Source: Oscillospiraceae bacterium (GTDB lineage Bacteria > Bacillota > Clostridia > Oscillospirales > Ruminococcaceae). Taken from it: 64,000 nucleotides of DNA. The translations under genes and the position numbers were made by a program. The stretch lies in NCBI GenBank assembly GCA_017427265.1, contig JAFRTG010000026.1:1-64000 (forward strand), in the 5' to 3' direction. This document shows, piece by piece, positions 38,686-48,455 of this stretch (within the stretch, counting starts at the first letter, position 1; each line of letters begins with the position of its first letter). A model generated the notes under the pieces. The model was not told where the DNA came from, ran no database searches, and saw nothing but the letters and a program-made list of their open reading frames with translations.

Positions 38686-38714
38686 AATATACTACATTTC
38701 CGGCTTCAAATCAA
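38686..38714 (-). promoter_or_regulatory. promoter of the NifU-like/GGGtGRT operon
   Basis: On the minus strand TTGATT (38714-38709), 17-nt spacer, TATATT (38691-38686), about 48 nt upstream of the scaffold gene. Confidence 0.65.
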
Positions 38715-38828
38715 GAGTTTTTTCCGAAAAATGCAGATTTTAGTCTGTTTGGATAAGAATTCGGAATGATCTCTCCGGTTTTTGCATATCCGCGCAAACA
38801 GCGGGAACGGGAAGCAGATACAGAAAAT

Positions 38829-38862
38829 CCGCTGCCGGAGCCATGCGGCATTCCGGCAGCGG
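38829..38862 (-). terminator. terminator of the Na/Pi cotransporter gene
   Basis: CCGCTGCCGGA and TCCGGCAGCGG form an 11-bp stem 20 nt beyond the cotransporter stop; T-run is weak. Confidence 0.6.
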
Positions 38863-38881
38863 ACTGTATTGCGGAAAACAA

Positions 38882-40666
38882 TTATTCAAGGAACTCAAAT
38901 TCTTTGCTGTATTCCTCGTACATGCGTACAAAATCGTCATTCTGGTGCGATTTGATATTGTTCAGGTATTCGTGCGTATCGAAGGAATCTGCGTGCAGCT
39001 CCACGAGTGCAACTGCGATGTTGGAACAGTGGTCGGCAACACGCTCAAAATTGCTGAGCAGATCGTTGAAGACGAAGCCCTGCTGCAGCGTACAGACCTG
39101 CGCCTGCAGTCTGGCAACATGGTTCAGTTTGGCGGACTGGCAAAGCGAGTCGATCAGCTCTTCCAGCGGTTCAACATGCGCTGCAAGCGCGAGGTCACCC
39201 TGGCGGAACGCATCAAAGGTGATGGTGACGATCTTCCGGATTGCGCGTTCAAGCACATGCAGCTCGTCCTGCGCGCCGCCGGAGAAACGAACCTTCTTTT
39301 CGTAGATTTCATGCGCCGCCTCCTGAATATTGACGGAGTGGTCACTGATACGCTCAAAGTCTGCAACGGTGTGCAGATAGAGCGAACATTCCAGTGTTTC
39401 GGCATGATTGAGTGCTTTTCCGGTCACCTTGACCAGATAGGTGCCGAGCTTGTCCTCATAATGATCCACGGCGTCCTCTGCTTCGATGACCTGTTTTGCG
39501 ACAGCTTCATCATATTGGCCGATGAGGTCGAAGGAAAGAAACAGGTTTTCCTGTGTGAGATCGGCCATGCTGCACATGGCTTCCTTGCTCTGTGTCAGGG
39601 CGAGGACAGGGTTCTCAAGGAAGCGCTCTTCCAGCTGTACGACAGGCATCGCTTCCTTGCTGCTCTCTTCTTTTTCCTCCTCAGGCGAATGCTTGAGCAG
39701 GAAATTTGTGAAGCGCTCCAGATACTTGATAAACGGCAGCAGCAGGATTATGGCGACGATACGGTAGAGCGTATTGACGGATGCAATGCCGATCACGCCG
39801 ATCGGGACATCGCCCTGCATGAATGAGAAGTGCAGCAGCGCATTGGCACCGTAGAACAACAGCGTACAGACCACCGCGCCGAACACATTGATCAGCAGAT
39901 AGATCAGAGAAGTGCGTTTACCGTCGCGGCTTGCGCCGACGGCAGAGAGCAGAACCGGAACCGATGCACCGATACCCATACCCATAATCATCGGGAATGC
40001 AGCTGCATAGCTGACAGCGCCGGTGACGGAGATTGCCTGCAGGATACCGACAGATGCCGAATTGCTCTGCAGCAGCGCGGTGATGAGAATACCGACCAGA
40101 ATGCCGAGCAGGGGATTGTCAAACATTGTCAGCATGCTGCGGAAGTTTTCGCTTTCCTTCAGCGGTGCAACGGCGCCGCTCATGGCTTCCATGCCGTACA
40201 TCAGAACGGCAAAACCCAGCATGATGCCGCCGATATGCTTTTTGACTTCCTTTTTGGAGAACATCAGCCAGATGATGCCGATGAACGCCACAACGGCGGA
40301 GATTGTGCTCGTGGAGAGCAGGCTCACCAGTCCGCCGGATTTGCCGAGCGCAGAAAGACACAGCAGCCAACCCGTGACGCTTGTGCCGATATTCGCGCCC
40401 ATGACAATAGGGATCGACTGTGCCACCGTCATCAAAGCGGAATTGACAAAGCCGACGACCATTGCCGAGGTCGCGGACGAAGACTGCACCACGGCCGTGA
40501 CAACTGTGCCGAGCAAAATACCTTTGATTGGTGTGCCGGAGAGCTTCCAGAGCACGAGCTCCAGCTTGTTGCCGGCGACTTTTTTCAGACCGTCGCCCAT
40601 CAGCTGCATGCCGAATAAAAACAGGGCGATACCGCCGATTAAAGCAATAACATTCGCAATACTCAT
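38882..40666 (-). CDS. Na/Pi cotransporter family protein with PhoU domain
   Basis: The 594-residue protein has two NptA-type repeats of membrane helices; the QSSSATSAMVV and QSNSASVGIL motifs mark the two substrate-binding QSSS repeats. A cytoplasmic PhoU-like helical domain follows (about 345-580, ISDHSVNIQEAAHEI and VADHCSNIAVA). It imports phosphate with sodium. The PhoB/PhoR-type genes immediately upstream on the same strand fit control by phosphate supply. A short gap of 113 nt separates it from the kinase gene. Confidence 0.92.
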   Translation of the reverse strand: MSIANVIALIGGIALFLFGMQLMGDGLKKVAGNKLELVLWKLSGTPIKGILLGTVVTAVVQSSSATSAMVVGFVNSALMTVAQSIPIVMGANIGTSVTGWLLCLSALGKSGGLVSLLSTSTISAVVAFIGIIWLMFSKKEVKKHIGGIMLGFAVLMYGMEAMSGAVAPLKESENFRSMLTMFDNPLLGILVGILITALLQSNSASVGILQAISVTGAVSYAAAFPMIMGMGIGASVPVLLSAVGASRDGKRTSLIYLLINVFGAVVCTLLFYGANALLHFSFMQGDVPIGVIGIASVNTLYRIVAIILLLPFIKYLERFTNFLLKHSPEEEKEESSKEAMPVVQLEERFLENPVLALTQSKEAMCSMADLTQENLFLSFDLIGQYDEAVAKQVIEAEDAVDHYEDKLGTYLVKVTGKALNHAETLECSLYLHTVADFERISDHSVNIQEAAHEIYEKKVRFSGGAQDELHVLERAIRKIVTITFDAFRQGDLALAAHVEPLEELIDSLCQSAKLNHVARLQAQVCTLQQGFVFNDLLSNFERVADHCSNIAVALVELHADSFDTHEYLNNIKSHQNDDFVRMYEEYSKEFEFLE

Positions 40667-40779
40667 ATGATTTACCTGCTGCTTTCATACACATTCTAAA
40701 CCACGTATATCATAGCCCATAAAAATCAAATTTCTGTATTGCGAATGTTAAGATCGCGTAAATGAATGTTAAATTTAGG

Positions 40780-42714
40780 TTAAATCCGGATGTCCATGGT
40801 GTCCTCGTCGATCGGCACGACGTCGATGCGGCGCGGCTCTGCGACGGGTTCCTCCGGCTCCGGAATGATGAGGTCAGCTTCCGGTTCCTCGACCGGTTCG
40901 CCGTCATCGTCCTCGTAATAAAACACTTCCTCCGCCTCGGCTTCCGGTTCCTGATCGTTGTCGTCGTCAAACACCTCAAGCTCCAGTGCGGCGACGGCCT
41001 CACGGATCAGGCGGTCGGTTTCGTCCTCCGGGTCGGGGTACGGCTCCGATGCCTGTTCGGGCTCCGGTTCCGGCTGCAGCTCCGCTTCATCAAAGAGCGT
41101 CAGCGGCTCCGGTTCATTTTCCGGCAGTTCTTCCGTTTCTTCGGACTGTTCCAGCGCTGCTTCGTCCGGTTCTTCGGATTCTGCTTCGGCGGTCTCTTCC
41201 GGTTCTGCTGTCGGTTCCGCTTCCGGTTCGGTCTCCGGTTCTGCGGCAGTCTCCGTTATTTCCTCCGGCTCCGGCGCACTCTCACGCACATGGATGAGCT
41301 GCGGCTCCGAAGCACCGGGAATATCGACATTCAGCGGATTCAGTCTTGCGGAGCTTTCCGCAGCAGCTGCTGCTTCGGCACTGCGCGGGAAGAACAGCGT
41401 AATGGTTGTGCCGCTGCCGAGCTGGCTTTCAAGCTCGATGGTCGCATTGTGGAACAGTGCGCCGTGTTTGACAATGGAAAGACCGAGGCCTGTGCCGCCG
41501 ATCTGCTTGGAGTGGCTCTTGTCCACGCGGTAGAAGCGTTCAAAGATGCGTTCTCTGTCTGCCTGCGGGATGCCGATGCCGGTATCCGTTACGGAAAAGA
41601 CGGCCTGCTGATCGGTACGGGTGACTTTGATATGGACAGCGCCGTTTTCCACATTATATTTGATCGCATTGTCGCAGAGGTTATAGAGCATTTCCTCCAC
41701 GATGACCGGCACGCCCCGCATCGGTGCCGGAGTGCCTTCCAGTGTAACGGTCAGCTGCTTGGCTTCTGCGGCAGGGAGCAGCTGCTCGCGGACATTCTCT
41801 GCAATTTCATAGAGATCGAGCGGCAGAACCTCTTCGGTAAAGCTCTCGTCATCCAGTCTGGAAAGACGGATGATGTCCTCGATCAGTGCAATCATGCGCG
41901 AGGATTCATCGCGGATGCGCCGTGCAAAGCCGCTGATATCCTTTTTCTTGACCATGCCGCTTTCCATCATGTCGGCAATGCCGTAAATGGAGGTGAGCGG
42001 TGTTTTCAGCTCATGGGAGATATTGGCCGTAAATTCACGGCGGAGCGCATCACGTTTTTCGCGTTCGGTGACGTCCAGCAGCACCATGACTGCGCCTGTC
42101 AGACGGTTTTCCCGTGCGACCGGATTGGCAATCAGCTGCACCGCGGTATCACCGACTGTAATGATGGCGGAAGCGCGTGCGCCGTCAAGCGCCTGCCCGA
42201 CAACGAGCTGGAACTGCTCGGCCTCGCTCAGTGCATAGACGGAGAGAATGTCGTTGTGCGGGGAAATCTCCTGTCCGAGCAGCTGCAGGGCTGCATGGTT
42301 GTGGGAGAGCACCCGTCCGGTCGCGCTGATGAGCAGCAGACCCTCCTGCATGTTGTCCGTCAGGACGCGGAGCTGTTCCTGCTGACCGGTCAGCTCGTTC
42401 ATTTGCGTGTCAATCTGCGCCTTGAGGCTGGAAACCTGCCGGGCAAGCGGCCGCAGCTCCGGATACTGTGTCAGTGCGGCCTTTGAGTCAATCCGCAGCT
42501 TTTTGAGCTCCTGTGCGGTATTCCGCGAAAAGTTCTCACTGATGAAATGCAGCGGAATCAGCATGACAGCGCCGATCACGAGCGAGAGCGGGAGCAGCTG
42601 CAGCACCAGCCGGAAATAGTTTTCGGTCGGCAGAAGCAGCGGATAAACCAGCAGGCAAAGTCCAAGTGTTGCTGCCATTGCCGTGAGCAGCTTTCGGAAC
42701 AGTGCTTTTTTCAT
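40780..42714 (-). CDS. PhoR-like sensor histidine kinase with ~200-residue acidic tail
   Basis: The 644-residue kinase has two membrane helices (about 9-28 and 33-58), a linker helix and a PAS domain (about 115-215). HisKA has phospho-acceptor His234 (NISHELKTPL), and the ATPase domain runs about 335-445 (NAIKYN, DTGIGIP, GGTGLGLSIVKH). The kinase ends normally at about 445. Another 200 residues follow that are almost all Glu, Pro, Ala and Asp, with no fold visible. The start overlaps the regulator stop by 4 nt (ATGA). Confidence 0.9.
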   Translation of the reverse strand: MKKALFRKLLTAMAATLGLCLLVYPLLLPTENYFRLVLQLLPLSLVIGAVMLIPLHFISENFSRNTAQELKKLRIDSKAALTQYPELRPLARQVSSLKAQIDTQMNELTGQQEQLRVLTDNMQEGLLLISATGRVLSHNHAALQLLGQEISPHNDILSVYALSEAEQFQLVVGQALDGARASAIITVGDTAVQLIANPVARENRLTGAVMVLLDVTEREKRDALRREFTANISHELKTPLTSIYGIADMMESGMVKKKDISGFARRIRDESSRMIALIEDIIRLSRLDDESFTEEVLPLDLYEIAENVREQLLPAAEAKQLTVTLEGTPAPMRGVPVIVEEMLYNLCDNAIKYNVENGAVHIKVTRTDQQAVFSVTDTGIGIPQADRERIFERFYRVDKSHSKQIGGTGLGLSIVKHGALFHNATIELESQLGSGTTITLFFPRSAEAAAAAESSARLNPLNVDIPGASEPQLIHVRESAPEPEEITETAAEPETEPEAEPTAEPEETAEAESEEPDEAALEQSEETEELPENEPEPLTLFDEAELQPEPEPEQASEPYPDPEDETDRLIREAVAALELEVFDDDNDQEPEAEAEEVFYYEDDDGEPVEEPEADLIIPEPEEPVAEPRRIDVVPIDEDTMDIRI

Positions 42715-43412
42715 TCTGTAGCCTCCGTAGTTTCCGCCGGATTTGCCTGAAAGCGGTAGCCGACGCCGCGCACGGTTTCGACTGCGTTGCCGGCCTCGCC
42801 GAGCTTTGCGCGCAGTGTCCGGATATGGACATCAACGGTGCGGCTTTCTCCGGTATAGTCATAGCCCCAGACGGATTGTAAAATGCGTTCTCTGCTGAGC
42901 ACGATGCCCTGATTGCGCATCAGCATGGCGAGCAGATCGAATTCCTTGCCGGTCAGCGTGATTTCTTCCTCGCGCACGGAAACGAGATGTCTTGCGGTGC
43001 TCAGCCGGATGCCGCCGCCGCAGAGCGTTTCGTCCTCTGTCTGCCGGGAGGCGGTTCGCCGGAGCAGCGCACGGATTCTGGAGAGCAGCTCCATGACGCC
43101 GAACGGTTTGGCGAGATAGTCATCCGCGCCGCTGTCCAGTCCGAGCACCTTGTCATATTCTGTGCTGCGTGCGGAAAGCATCATGATGGGAAGGTCTTTG
43201 GTTGCAGGATTCTCCCGCAGCCGGCGCAGAACGGAAAGGCCGTTTTCCTCCGGCAGCATGATATCCAGCAGCACAACATCCGGTATATGCTCTTCCAGTG
43301 CGGCGCGGAACGCTGACGGAAGTGCAAATCCGCGGATCTCATAGCCGGCACTTTCGAGCGCATAAATCGTGAAATCCCGGATATTCTGGTCATCCTCCAG
43401 CAGATAAATCAT
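42711..43412 (-). CDS. PhoB-like response regulator
   Basis: The 233-residue protein has a receiver domain with acidic residues (LLEDDQNIRDF), phospho-acceptor Asp (VVLLDIMLPEE) and Lys (YLAKPFG). An OmpR-type winged helix follows, with GKEFDLLAMLMRNQG and a wing ending VRGVGYRFQ. AGGGAGG precedes ATG 43412. With the overlapping kinase and adjacent Na/Pi cotransporter it probably forms a phosphate-response unit, although no Pho box was searched computationally. Confidence 0.92.
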   Translation of the reverse strand: MIYLLEDDQNIRDFTIYALESAGYEIRGFALPSAFRAALEEHIPDVVLLDIMLPEENGLSVLRRLRENPATKDLPIMMLSARSTEYDKVLGLDSGADDYLAKPFGVMELLSRIRALLRRTASRQTEDETLCGGGIRLSTARHLVSVREEEITLTGKEFDLLAMLMRNQGIVLSRERILQSVWGYDYTGESRTVDVHIRTLRAKLGEAGNAVETVRGVGYRFQANPAETTEATE

Positions 43413-43445
43413 GGAATCCTCCCTGATAAATACATATTCTGTTTT

Positions 43446-43474
43446 ATTATATCACATTTCGCCGTGAAATGCAA
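43446..43474 (-). promoter_or_regulatory. promoter of the PhoB/PhoR-like operon
   Basis: On the minus strand TTGCAT (43474-43469), 17-nt spacer, TATAAT (43451-43446), 33 nt from the start codon. Confidence 0.75.
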
Positions 43475-43928
43475 GTACGGTTCGCGGGCATTTTCCTCCG
43501 GCGTGCGGCAGCGGCGCTCTCCCGATGAGACAAGCACACGGCGCTGATTGCGCCGCCTGAAAGGCAACTTCTTCCCATACGAAAGCACTGCACAGATGCC
43601 CGCGGCGCATTGATTGAAAGCAGTCCGGCAACGTCATGCGAATCCTGTGCAATCACGCCCCCGCTTTCCTAACCCTTTTTCCTCTGGCTTCGCAGAACTT
43701 CAGTTGTGCGCCGCACAGCGTTCTGCGCATCCGGTGTGCAGTCTCCGCTGCTGTTTCCTTATCTTCAAACGTCAGAAGGAATGGCAAAAAAATGCAGCAG
43801 AAATCACGTAAATATGTGAAATAATGTCTGCGACCTGCGCTCCGCAAGGAGACGGCTCCGTGAAAACAGGCGGTTTTTCGGTGAAAGCAGAAAAATCACC
43901 CGGAATCAGAAAAAACTTGCGAAATCTC
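43475..43928. other. intergenic stretch, nothing recognised
   Basis: Short frames on both strands lack ribosome binding sites and family resemblance. The divergent promoters at its two ends are the only signals I can support. Confidence 0.4.
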
Positions 43929-43957
43929 TTGCATGTTTGTTGCTTTTATGCTATAAT
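43929..43957 (+). promoter_or_regulatory. promoter of the MBOAT operon
   Basis: TTGCAT (43929-43934), 17-nt spacer, extended TGC and TATAAT (43952-43957). The leader to the first gene is about 110 nt. Confidence 0.8.
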
Positions 43958-44075
43958 AGTAGAAAAGTGCCCGCAGACCGGACGCCCGGAGAGAAACAGA
44001 ACCGGAAAACGTCTGCGGTTTGCTGTGATACATGTAAAATATAAAAAGAAGAACAAAAAAGCAGGAGCAAACAGT

Positions 44076-45488
44076 ATGGTTTTTTCAAGCCTTTATTTTC
44101 TATATCTGTTTCTGCCCGTATGCCTGCTCTGCTACGGGCTTTCGCCGTCTCTGAAGATCAAAAACCTTGTTCTGACGGCCTTTTCACTTGTTTTTTATGC
44201 ATGGGGTGAGCCGACATACATTATTCTGCTGCTCATCAGCGTGCTGGCGAACTATCTGTTCGGACTCGGCATCGGGCATTTCCAGAAAACGGAAAAACCG
44301 GGCAGCGCCAAGGCCGTGATGATCGTCAGCCTGATTTTCAATCTCGGTCTGCTCGGCGTGTTCAAATACAGCGGATTCATTGTCGAGAATCTGAACCTGA
44401 TACCGGGCGTCAGTCTCCCGGTGCCGAAGCTGACGCTGCCGATCGGCATCAGCTTCTATACCTTCCAGATTCTGTCCTATATCATTGACCTTTACTGGGA
44501 GAAAATTGATGTTCAGCGCAATCCGCTGCATCTGCTGCTCTATATCTCGATGTTCCCGCAGCTGATCGCCGGACCGATCGTCCGCTATTCGACGATCGCA
44601 GAGGAGATCAAAGACCGGAAAACAACGCTTGCCGATCTGAGCGAGGGTCTGACCCGCCTGATGATCGGCCTCGGCAAAAAGGTGATTCTGGCGAACCATC
44701 TTTCCGTGATTGTTGACCAGTTCTTCGGTACGCCGGGTACAAGGCTTTCGGTGGCCGGAACATGGTATGCCGTCATCGTCTATGCGATGCAGATTTATTT
44801 CGATTTTTCAGGCTATTCCGATATGGCGATCGGCATGGGAAGAATGTTCGGCTTTCACTTTGACGAAAACTTCCGGCATCCGTTCCTCTGCAAGGATATC
44901 TCGGAGTTCTGGCAGCGCTGGCATATCTCGCTGGGCACGTTCTTCCGCGATTATCTGCTCTATGTCCCGATTTTCGGCAAGCGCCGGAAATACGGCGGAC
45001 TGTTCCTTGTCTGGTTCTGCACGGGCATGTGGCACGGTGCCAGCTGGAACTTTATCATCTGGGGTCTGTATTTCGGCGTGTTTATTCTGATCGAACAGCT
45101 GATCGGCAAAAAGCGCATGAAGAAGATCCCGATTGTGATCCGGCATATTTATAACAAGATCGTCATTATCATCGGCTTCGGCATCTTCTATTTTGAGGAT
45201 TTCGGACGGCTCGGTGAATTCTTCAGAAATATCGTCGGTGCAAACGGCAATGCGCTGTTTGATACCGTGACGAAGCTCTCTGTACAGAACAATCTGTTTT
45301 TGCTGCTTGCGGCGCTGCTCTGCTGCTTCCCGCTCTACGACGGACTGCAGAAGCTCAAGACGCGCTATGCGGCTGCGGTTTACGCCGTGGATGCATTTCA
45401 GGTTGTCTGCAATGCGGCGCTGCTGATTATCAGCAGTGTGCTGCTTGTCGATGCAACGAATAACCCGTTCCTGTACTTCCGCTTCTGA
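44076..45488 (+). CDS. MBOAT-family O-acyltransferase (AlgI/DltB-like)
   Basis: ATG 44076 is 7 nt after GCAGGAGC; the open frame upstream lacks signals. The 470-residue protein has about 11 membrane helices and the AlgI signatures: FDFSGYSDMAIGMGRMFG, FWQRWHISLGTFFRDY, and the catalytic His320 in GMWHGASWNF. MBOAT proteins carry acyl groups, usually acetyl, across the membrane to cell-surface polysaccharide. The neighbours fit this: a DHHW protein that would complete the transfer outside, and an acyl carrier protein that could supply the acyl group. Confidence 0.93.
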   Translation: MVFSSLYFLYLFLPVCLLCYGLSPSLKIKNLVLTAFSLVFYAWGEPTYIILLLISVLANYLFGLGIGHFQKTEKPGSAKAVMIVSLIFNLGLLGVFKYSGFIVENLNLIPGVSLPVPKLTLPIGISFYTFQILSYIIDLYWEKIDVQRNPLHLLLYISMFPQLIAGPIVRYSTIAEEIKDRKTTLADLSEGLTRLMIGLGKKVILANHLSVIVDQFFGTPGTRLSVAGTWYAVIVYAMQIYFDFSGYSDMAIGMGRMFGFHFDENFRHPFLCKDISEFWQRWHISLGTFFRDYLLYVPIFGKRRKYGGLFLVWFCTGMWHGASWNFIIWGLYFGVFILIEQLIGKKRMKKIPIVIRHIYNKIVIIIGFGIFYFEDFGRLGEFFRNIVGANGNALFDTVTKLSVQNNLFLLLAALLCCFPLYDGLQKLKTRYAAAVYAVDAFQVVCNAALLIISSVLLVDATNNPFLYFRF

Positions 45489-45577
45489 GAAATGCGGCTG
45501 CAGGGACAGCAGAAAGAGAAAACCGGGCATGATATCCGCCCGGAACGGAACAGAACGAACAGGAAGGAGGAAACTCC

Positions 45578-48127
45578 ATGCCGAATACAGATTTGCCGGA
45601 GGAACTGCCGCAGACCGGCGAGCATCCGCTCCCGGAGGAACCGCTTCTTGACCGCCGCAGCGCAATCGCACAGGCAAGAGCAATCCGCCGCGAAGCAGCT
45701 GCGCTGGAGCAGTCGGAGAAGGAAAAGGCTGCTGAGACGGCAAACAGCATTCTGGAAATGGCTGCGCCGGAGCCGCTGCGCAAAACCATCCGCAGGCAAA
45801 TGGCGCCGATACCGGTCTCCAATGCGTCCGGAAAATTCAGCTGGCTGGACGATGTCCGGAAGCTGAATCCCGCACGCTCGGATGCGGAAGAAATCGTGGA
45901 AAAGCTCGTTGCGGAATCCCGTCAGCGCGAGGAACCGGAGGAAGAGGATGATACGGAGCAGAAGCCCTCTGCGCCGGAGATTCTGGCAGAGCATATTATA
46001 ACGGAGGTACAGAATCCTCATGCACCGGAGGCGATTGTGGCACAGGTGCTGCGGGAGGCTGCACAGGCAGAGCCGGTACTGATCCCCGCGGATGAGCCGG
46101 AAGAGGCACAGGAGGAACCGTCTGAGCCGGAAGAGCCGGAGCAGGCAGCTGCAGAACCGGAATTCACCGAAGAACCGCAGGAGGAAGCTGCGCCTGCGCT
46201 GATGCCGGAAGCGGATACAGCCGCAGAAACGGAAACAGTACCGGAGGCGGCAGCGTCCGCTGATTCAGAGTCCGCCGATGAGCCGGAAGTGCTCGCGGAA
46301 CCGGAATCCGAATCGGAAGAGGAGATCTCTGCACAGGAACCGGAAGCTGCGGAGGCTGAAGAATCCGCAGCGGATACCACAGAGGAAGTCATTGCGGCAG
46401 AACCGGCGTTTGCTGCCGAAGAAGCATTGCAGGAGCTGCCGGCATCCCGCCCGGAGCCCGAAGCGGAGCCGCAGCCTGAACCGATCGCAGAGGAAATCTC
46501 CGTGCCGAAGCCGAAGGCGGAAGCGAAGTCTGAACCGCGGGCGAAAGCGGGAGCGAGACCCAAGCCTGCGCAGAAGCGTCCGCCGGAATCGCCGCGGAAG
46601 CCGAAAAAGCCTGCGCAGAATCAGAAGCAGCGGCGTCAGCCGTCCCGTGCGGCATCGGCTGTTTCTGCTGAGAACGCTGCAAAGCAATACCGCGAGAACG
46701 CCCGCACCGCCAGAGCCGAAGTGCGCAAAATGGTGCGCGAGACGACCCGCAGCTGGAGCAGAGAGGCTGACGGAATCCGTGCAAAGGCTGTCAGCGGACG
46801 GACGCAGAAAAAGGCGGCACGGTGGAATGTCGGCGTGAGCCTTTCTATCCTGTTCCTTGCGGCGGTCGGCATGATTGTGCTGGAACGGCCGACTGTTTCG
46901 ATGGAGGAAAACCGTACTCTCGCCAAAATGCCGGCGTTCTCCGTGGAGAGCTATCTCGACGGCAGCTATACGGCCGGTGTTGCGGAATACTATAATGATA
47001 CGGTGCCGATGCGCTCCGTATTCAAGCGCTGGACGCAGGAAATCCGCAAGTGCATGGGTCTGCAGAGCGGCGCTGCGATTCACGGTGCAGTGCCTGCCGT
47101 TCAGGAGACACCTGCGGAAACGGAGCCGGTTCCGGCAACGACTGCACCGCCTGTTACCGCGGTGGCTGTCACGGCCGACCCGGATGCAGCCGCGGAAACC
47201 GTAACCGAGACCACGCCTGCACCGCAGCAGGAGGAAGGCGAGCATGACGGCGAAATCAGCAGCGGCATCCTGATTGTGGATAAACGCGGTCTGATGCTCT
47301 TCGGCGGCGGGGAAACCATGGGCGAGCCCTATGCGCGGACGCTCAACCGCTTCAAGGAATCGCTGCCGGATGTCCGGATGTATTCGATGGTTGTTCCGAC
47401 ACCGTGCTCGTTCTATACGCCGGAGGAATATCAGTATATGATCTCCAGCGAGAAAGCCAATATCGACTATATCAACCAGTGCCTTGTCAATGTCGAGCCG
47501 GTTGATGTCTACAGCGCGCTTGAAAAGCACAAGGACGAACCGATCTTTATGCGGACAGACCATCACTGGTCGTCGCTCGGCTCGTTCTACGGCGCAGAGA
47601 AGTTTTCAGCTGTTGCGCGTGTGCCGTTTGCCCGCATTGAAGAATATGAAAAGCATGTCAAAGAGGGCTATGTCGGCACGCTGTACGGTTTCTCAGGCAA
47701 TATCATTCTGAAGGAAAATCCGGAGGAATTTTTCTGGTATGTGCCGAAGCACCCGTTCCGCACGACGTTCTATAACAGATCGTGCGGCGGCGGCTATGAG
47801 GCCGATTTCTTCATGAATATTGACAATGTTGATCCCGTCAGCTGGTATATGGTCTATATGACCGGTGACGATCATGTTGTGCATATTGAGTCGGAGGTCG
47901 GCAACGGCCGGAAGCTCTGCGTCATCAAGGACAGCTACGGCAATGCGCTGATTCCGTGGCTGACATCCTCTTTTGACGAGATCTATGTCATCGACATGCG
48001 GTATTTTAATCTGAATGCCGTCCGGTTTATTCAGGAAAAGGGCATCACGGATGTGCTGTTTGCGATGAACAGCTTCAGCGCGAACGGCCCGAATACCGAC
48101 AAGATTGAAAAAATTCGTGTGCAGTAA
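45578..48127 (+). CDS. DHHW-family (AlgX/DltD-like) protein with ~400-residue disordered cytoplasmic N terminus
   Basis: The 849-residue protein starts after AAGGAGG. Residues 1-410 are low-complexity: acidic Glu/Pro/Ala-rich (about 105-305), then basic Pro/Lys/Arg-rich (about 310-370). One membrane helix lies at about 415-436. The extracytoplasmic part (437-849) is the SGNH-like DHHW domain, with TDHHW at residues 660-664 and a C-terminal catalytic block (IKDSYGNAL, RYFNLN). DHHW proteins accept acyl groups from MBOAT partners and acylate polysaccharides. A Thr/Pro insert (VPATTAPPVTAVAVT) lies in the outer domain. The long disordered N terminus is unusual. Confidence 0.88.
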   Translation: MPNTDLPEELPQTGEHPLPEEPLLDRRSAIAQARAIRREAAALEQSEKEKAAETANSILEMAAPEPLRKTIRRQMAPIPVSNASGKFSWLDDVRKLNPARSDAEEIVEKLVAESRQREEPEEEDDTEQKPSAPEILAEHIITEVQNPHAPEAIVAQVLREAAQAEPVLIPADEPEEAQEEPSEPEEPEQAAAEPEFTEEPQEEAAPALMPEADTAAETETVPEAAASADSESADEPEVLAEPESESEEEISAQEPEAAEAEESAADTTEEVIAAEPAFAAEEALQELPASRPEPEAEPQPEPIAEEISVPKPKAEAKSEPRAKAGARPKPAQKRPPESPRKPKKPAQNQKQRRQPSRAASAVSAENAAKQYRENARTARAEVRKMVRETTRSWSREADGIRAKAVSGRTQKKAARWNVGVSLSILFLAAVGMIVLERPTVSMEENRTLAKMPAFSVESYLDGSYTAGVAEYYNDTVPMRSVFKRWTQEIRKCMGLQSGAAIHGAVPAVQETPAETEPVPATTAPPVTAVAVTADPDAAAETVTETTPAPQQEEGEHDGEISSGILIVDKRGLMLFGGGETMGEPYARTLNRFKESLPDVRMYSMVVPTPCSFYTPEEYQYMISSEKANIDYINQCLVNVEPVDVYSALEKHKDEPIFMRTDHHWSSLGSFYGAEKFSAVARVPFARIEEYEKHVKEGYVGTLYGFSGNIILKENPEEFFWYVPKHPFRTTFYNRSCGGGYEADFFMNIDNVDPVSWYMVYMTGDDHVVHIESEVGNGRKLCVIKDSYGNALIPWLTSSFDEIYVIDMRYFNLNAVRFIQEKGITDVLFAMNSFSANGPNTDKIEKIRVQ

Positions 48128-48147
48128 AAACAGAAAGGAGCAAAACC

Positions 48148-48393
48148 ATGACCAAGGAAGAAGCAATGGAGGCACTGACGCCGATTTTCCGCGAGGTGTT
48201 TGACGATGAGAGCATTGAGCTTTCTGATGAACTGACCGCTGCCGATGTGGAGGGCTGGGACAGCGTCGAGCACTTCAATCTGATTTCCGAGATTGAGCGC
48301 ACATTCGGAATGCGCTTCAAGATGAAGGAGGTTTCCGGTATGAAGAATGTCGGGGAGCTTGCGGAGATTGTTGCGGAGCGCGGCAGCCTCTGA
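48148..48393 (+). CDS. acyl carrier protein
   Basis: The 81-residue protein is an ACP with the phosphopantetheine-accepting Ser39 in GWDSVEH. AAAGGAG precedes the start, 20 nt after the DHHW gene. It lacks a dedicated activating enzyme nearby. Its place behind MBOAT and DHHW genes parallels DltC in the D-alanylation system, suggesting it carries the acyl group delivered to the MBOAT protein. A general fatty-acid role is less likely because no fab genes are present. Confidence 0.88.
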   Translation: MTKEEAMEALTPIFREVFDDESIELSDELTAADVEGWDSVEHFNLISEIERTFGMRFKMKEVSGMKNVGELAEIVAERGSL

Positions 48394-48410
48394 GCATAAA
48401 AAATGTAACG

Positions 48411-48455
48411 AAAAAGAGCACTGCGAAAACAGAAGTTTCGCAGTGCCTTTTTTTG
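48411..48455 (+). terminator. terminator of the MBOAT-DHHW-ACP operon
   Basis: GCACTGCGAAA pairs with TTTCGCAGTGC around 7 nt and is followed by seven T. Confidence 0.9.
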
